From positions 22,811 to 86,810 of the forward strand of contig NZ_LRAC01000133.1 of NCBI RefSeq assembly GCF_001517085.1: 64,000 nt of DNA. The letters run 5' to 3'. Positions 62,104 through 64,000 of this stretch are shown here, one piece after another (positions within the stretch are counted from its first letter, which is position 1; the number at the start of each line of letters is the position of its first letter). The DNA comes from Paenibacillus sp. DMB5 (GTDB lineage Bacteria; Bacillota; Bacilli; Paenibacillales; Paenibacillaceae). A program made the translations under genes and the position numbers. The notes beneath the pieces were generated by a model, which was given only the letters and a program-made list of their open reading frames with translations, did not search any database and was not told where the DNA came from.

Positions 62104-62176
62104 AACAGGCCTCTTTTCTTATGGGAATATACAGCGAAGCTGCACTTATGTTTTCATTGTATCCAATAAATGCAAA

Positions 62177-62210
62177 ATAAGCCTTAACGATTCAATCGTC
62201 AAGGCTTAAG
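62177..62210 (-). terminator. Terminator of the MPN-protein genes
   Basis: AAGCCTTaACGATT and AATCGTcAAGGCTT pair, with TTATTTTG on the minus strand. Confidence 0.75.
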
Positions 62211-62248
62211 CCGTGCAGGAACGATGGAGACCTGCGGACTGAGCCAGG

Positions 62249-62830
62249 TCAGCTCTCCCACCATGTCAGGCTAAGGGCTGAAGTGATGACGAGCCCCACC
62301 GCTGAGCTGGACGAGGTTACACTCGCACTCAGCGAGCTTCCGGGAGGCACAATAATGCTGCCTGTAAACGCCTGTGAAAAGCTGCCAGGCGCCATCTGGT
62401 AGCTGTTCAAGACTGTCCCCCCGCTGATTGCCGCCGTCGAGGACTGAACCGTCATACTGCTCGCTGCTGCGCTGGCCAGATTATTGTTTACCGGGGGAAG
62501 GGCTGCGGGCGAAGTCAACGTTCCCCCTCTGACTATCGTAAAGGCACCTGACATGGCGGACAGCAGGGAAGAACCTCCGATGCTGCCGGTAATCCGGGAA
62601 ATATAGACCGTCCGGCCGCTGCCGGCCGGGTTATTGATACGGACAGAGATGATTGCCGAAATCAGGCTTAGAACAACCGTAGCACTGGCGGAGGCGTTGG
62701 CTGAATACAGGACTGCGCTTTCTGAAGCATCCAGCTCCGGCGGAGCTGTAATATCCGGAGACCGGAACGTGTTGGTCATCTCCACAAACAGCGGCTGCTC
62801 ATTGTCATTGAACACATTATGATTAGGCAC
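62249..62830 (-). CDS. Ser/Ala/Thr-rich MPN-start protein, copy 2
   Basis: A 193-residue protein beginning MPNHNVFNDNEQPLFVEM. It shares with the upstream neighbour NPAGSGRTVYISRITG, SIIVPPGSSLSASVTSSSS and a WWE end, so the two are tandem duplicates. It is rich in Ser, Ala and Thr, beta-strand-like, and has no signal peptide. Such composition resembles spore-surface or exosporium proteins, but I recognise no named family. RBS GAAAGGAGGAGTACCAGT. It lies 21 bases after the first copy, the same operon. Confidence 0.65.
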   Translation of the reverse strand: MPNHNVFNDNEQPLFVEMTNTFRSPDITAPPELDASESAVLYSANASASATVVLSLISAIISVRINNPAGSGRTVYISRITGSIGGSSLLSAMSGAFTIVRGGTLTSPAALPPVNNNLASAAASSMTVQSSTAAISGGTVLNSYQMAPGSFSQAFTGSIIVPPGSSLSASVTSSSSAVGLVITSALSLTWWES

Positions 62831-62851
62831 TGGTACTCCTCCTTTCCCGCT

Positions 62852-63388
62852 TCAATATTCCCACCAGTTAATCGAGCCGGTTGCGGCTGAGCTTCCAGAG
62901 GCTATCGTTATGGAAACCGTCAGGGAGCTTCCGGGAGGCACAATGATCCGCCCGTTATAATCGACAATAAGCGGGCCTGCAGCCAGCAGCAGTGAAGCCA
63001 GAGTACCCGGTGAGCCGGTAGGCGCTGCTGTGGCCGTGCGGGCTGTCATAACGCTGGTCACGCTGCTTCCGAAGTTAAAATTGACCGGTGTTCCTGTAGA
63101 ACCGGTAACCGTCGCATTCCGTAGCAGGGTCAACGTCACAGCCGCCGTGGCCGAGCTTGCCGTTACCCTTGAGACGTACGCGGTGCGTCCGCTGCCCGCC
63201 GGGTTGAACAGCTGGATTACCAGCGGAGCCGCCGTAGTAACTGTAGAGGCAAAAGGAATGGCAAACAGCAGCCCGGACATTGCCGCATCAGCTTCCGGAA
63301 AGGAATCAATTGCCGGAGCAATATAGGTATTGACCTGCTCGGTATATAACGGCTGGCCGCTCTGGTTAAAAACAGCATCATTCGGCAT
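62852..63388 (-). CDS. Ser/Ala/Thr-rich MPN-start protein, copy 1
   Basis: A 178-residue paralog of the gene at 62249, beginning MPNDAVFNQSGQPLYTEQ, with NPAGSGRTAYVSRVTA, GRIIVPPGSSLTVSI and INWWEY in the same order. The middle diverges, which suggests an old duplication with free variation of the central beta region. No signal peptide or membrane segment. It heads the operon. Function unknown; a structural spore-surface or appendage role is a guess from composition. Confidence 0.65.
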   Translation of the reverse strand: MPNDAVFNQSGQPLYTEQVNTYIAPAIDSFPEADAAMSGLLFAIPFASTVTTAAPLVIQLFNPAGSGRTAYVSRVTASSATAAVTLTLLRNATVTGSTGTPVNFNFGSSVTSVMTARTATAAPTGSPGTLASLLLAAGPLIVDYNGRIIVPPGSSLTVSITIASGSSAATGSINWWEY

Positions 63389-63665
63389 TCTTCTGCCCTC
63401 CCTCTTACGAGAATACTTTTATTTTATGCCGCCGGCAGCTACTGGTTGTCTAAAAATCAGCGTATTTTTCCCCGTATGGCCCAAGCATCCTCTTGTCTTC
63501 CCCATATATTATTATCACACCATTCGAATGGCTTATTTTACATCCGTACAGGCTTTCTGGCTTGCCTGCGCAGAGCTTATCCCGACTGAGACCCAGACGA
63601 CGGTTTGGGTCTTTTGCCCGAGCATGCCCTGCACATTCTATTCTATGAAAAAGGGGTGATCCACT

Positions 63666-64000
63666 GTGCCGAATTACAGTTCCTTTCAATCCAACCCGGA
63701 TAATCTGCGTACGCTGATTTTTGGCCGGGACCCGTCCACTTTAAATGATCTGCCGCTGACTACAGACCCCAGCGGAAACCTGACCACCGTCATTCTGAAC
63801 GGCACGATCTCCAGCATCCTCGGCGCTACCATTACTGCCGGTACATTATCCTCAGCAGGTACAGTAACCAACATCCTGAACGGGACCATTACCAGCGTGC
63901 TTGGCGCTACGATTACCGCAGGTACATTATCTTCCGCCGGTACAGTAACGAACCTGCTTAATGGTACGATCACCAGCGTGCTCGGCGCTACCATTACTGC
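63666..64000 (+). CDS. DUF6385-like protein with 27-residue repeats, partial
   Basis: Start at GTG (63666) after AAGGGGTG. The first residues, MPNYSSFQSNPDNLRTLIFG, share the MPN opening with the two divergent neighbours. From about residue 43 it has tandem 27-residue repeats, ILNGTITSVLGATITAG then TLSSAGTVTN, running to the window edge. The pattern suggests a beta-solenoid. Its likeness to DUF6385 proteins of Paenibacillus is from memory and should be checked. The gene is cut by the right edge. Confidence 0.6.
   Translation, partial: MPNYSSFQSNPDNLRTLIFGRDPSTLNDLPLTTDPSGNLTTVILNGTISSILGATITAGTLSSAGTVTNILNGTITSVLGATITAGTLSSAGTVTNLLNGTITSVLGATIT
63792..64000 (+). repeat. 81-bp in-frame tandem repeat
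   Basis: Units begin at 63792, 63873 and 63954 with exact 81-base spacing and high similarity, all in frame with the partial gene. Confidence 0.85.

Noticed and set aside
62634..62822. 62-codon plus-strand frame inside the MPN-protein gene
   Set aside because: Antisense shadow of a repetitive gene.

Overview
The window looks like a chromosomal segment of a spore-forming Bacillales bacterium, most likely Paenibacillus. The evidence is gene content: Sda, YlbJ, an alpha/beta SASP, HemQ, DnaB/DnaI helicase loading, the YuiB/YumB/YumC/YutI/YutJ/YutM/YuzB set known from Bacillus subtilis, a futalosine-route MqnE, and a protein with a copper-amine-oxidase N-terminal domain. Shine-Dalgarno sites are strong, GTG and TTG starts are frequent, and SAM-I and T-box leaders are present. 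Base composition is moderate. I see no prophage, transposase, CRISPR array, rRNA or tRNA. This is mainly core genome; the novelty lies in the intergenic DNA and in a few unusual proteins.

Layout. 1-6.2 kb: a ktrA fragment and ktrB, a YtrA-type GntR/ABC operon with a ruined permease, and a CPBP-family membrane protease. 6.3-9.7 kb: uvrC, trxA and a YqzM-like peptide. 9.8-12.3 kb: dnaB-dnaI. 12.5-17.3 kb: yuiB, hemQ, a type II NADH dehydrogenase, ferredoxin-NADP reductase, and a small unlisted sda gene with a DnaA-box cluster. 17.6-21.5 kb: broken yheCD and DUF805 genes, an oxidoreductase and hypotheticals. 21.6-25.1 kb: Fe-S assembly genes, mqnE and yutJ. 25.2-28.1 kb: a methionine transporter under a SAM-I riboswitch. 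28.2-32.2 kb: a HEPN-like protein, a divergent UbiD, ctaA and a thioredoxin-like protein. 32.3-39.3 kb: envelope genes (a MurJ/SpoVB flippase, a penicillin-binding protein, a membrane transglutaminase). 39.5-44.7 kb: MFS, toprim, ctaB-sco, yfhP. 44.7-46.0 kb: trpS with a T-box. 46.1-54.7 kb: an epimerase, SASP, PepF, YycC, DUF2225, globin, YlbJ and NAD kinase. 54.8-64 kb: secreted proteins, a GH13 enzyme, an esterase, and a cluster of Ser/Thr/Ala-rich proteins that all begin Met-Pro-Asn.

Functional links. Many genes serve the respiratory chain: type II NADH dehydrogenases, menaquinone (MqnE, perhaps UbiD), and heme and cytochrome oxidase assembly (HemQ, CtaA, CtaB, Sco). A second theme is sporulation and the envelope.

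The most interesting observation is a family of tandem leader repeats of about 60-66 bp at 13.0, 34.4 and 48.0 kb. Each array lies directly against the Shine-Dalgarno site of an unrelated gene (hemQ, a DUF456 gene and a hypothetical gene). The repeats can form a hairpin whose arms differ between loci but stay complementary, which suggests a selected RNA structure. A second dispersed hairpin repeat occurs at 15.8 and 52.1 kb. Separately, at least seven genes are broken, mostly by events that look like loss of one base. This points to indel errors in the source assembly, although the ABC permease may be a true pseudogene.
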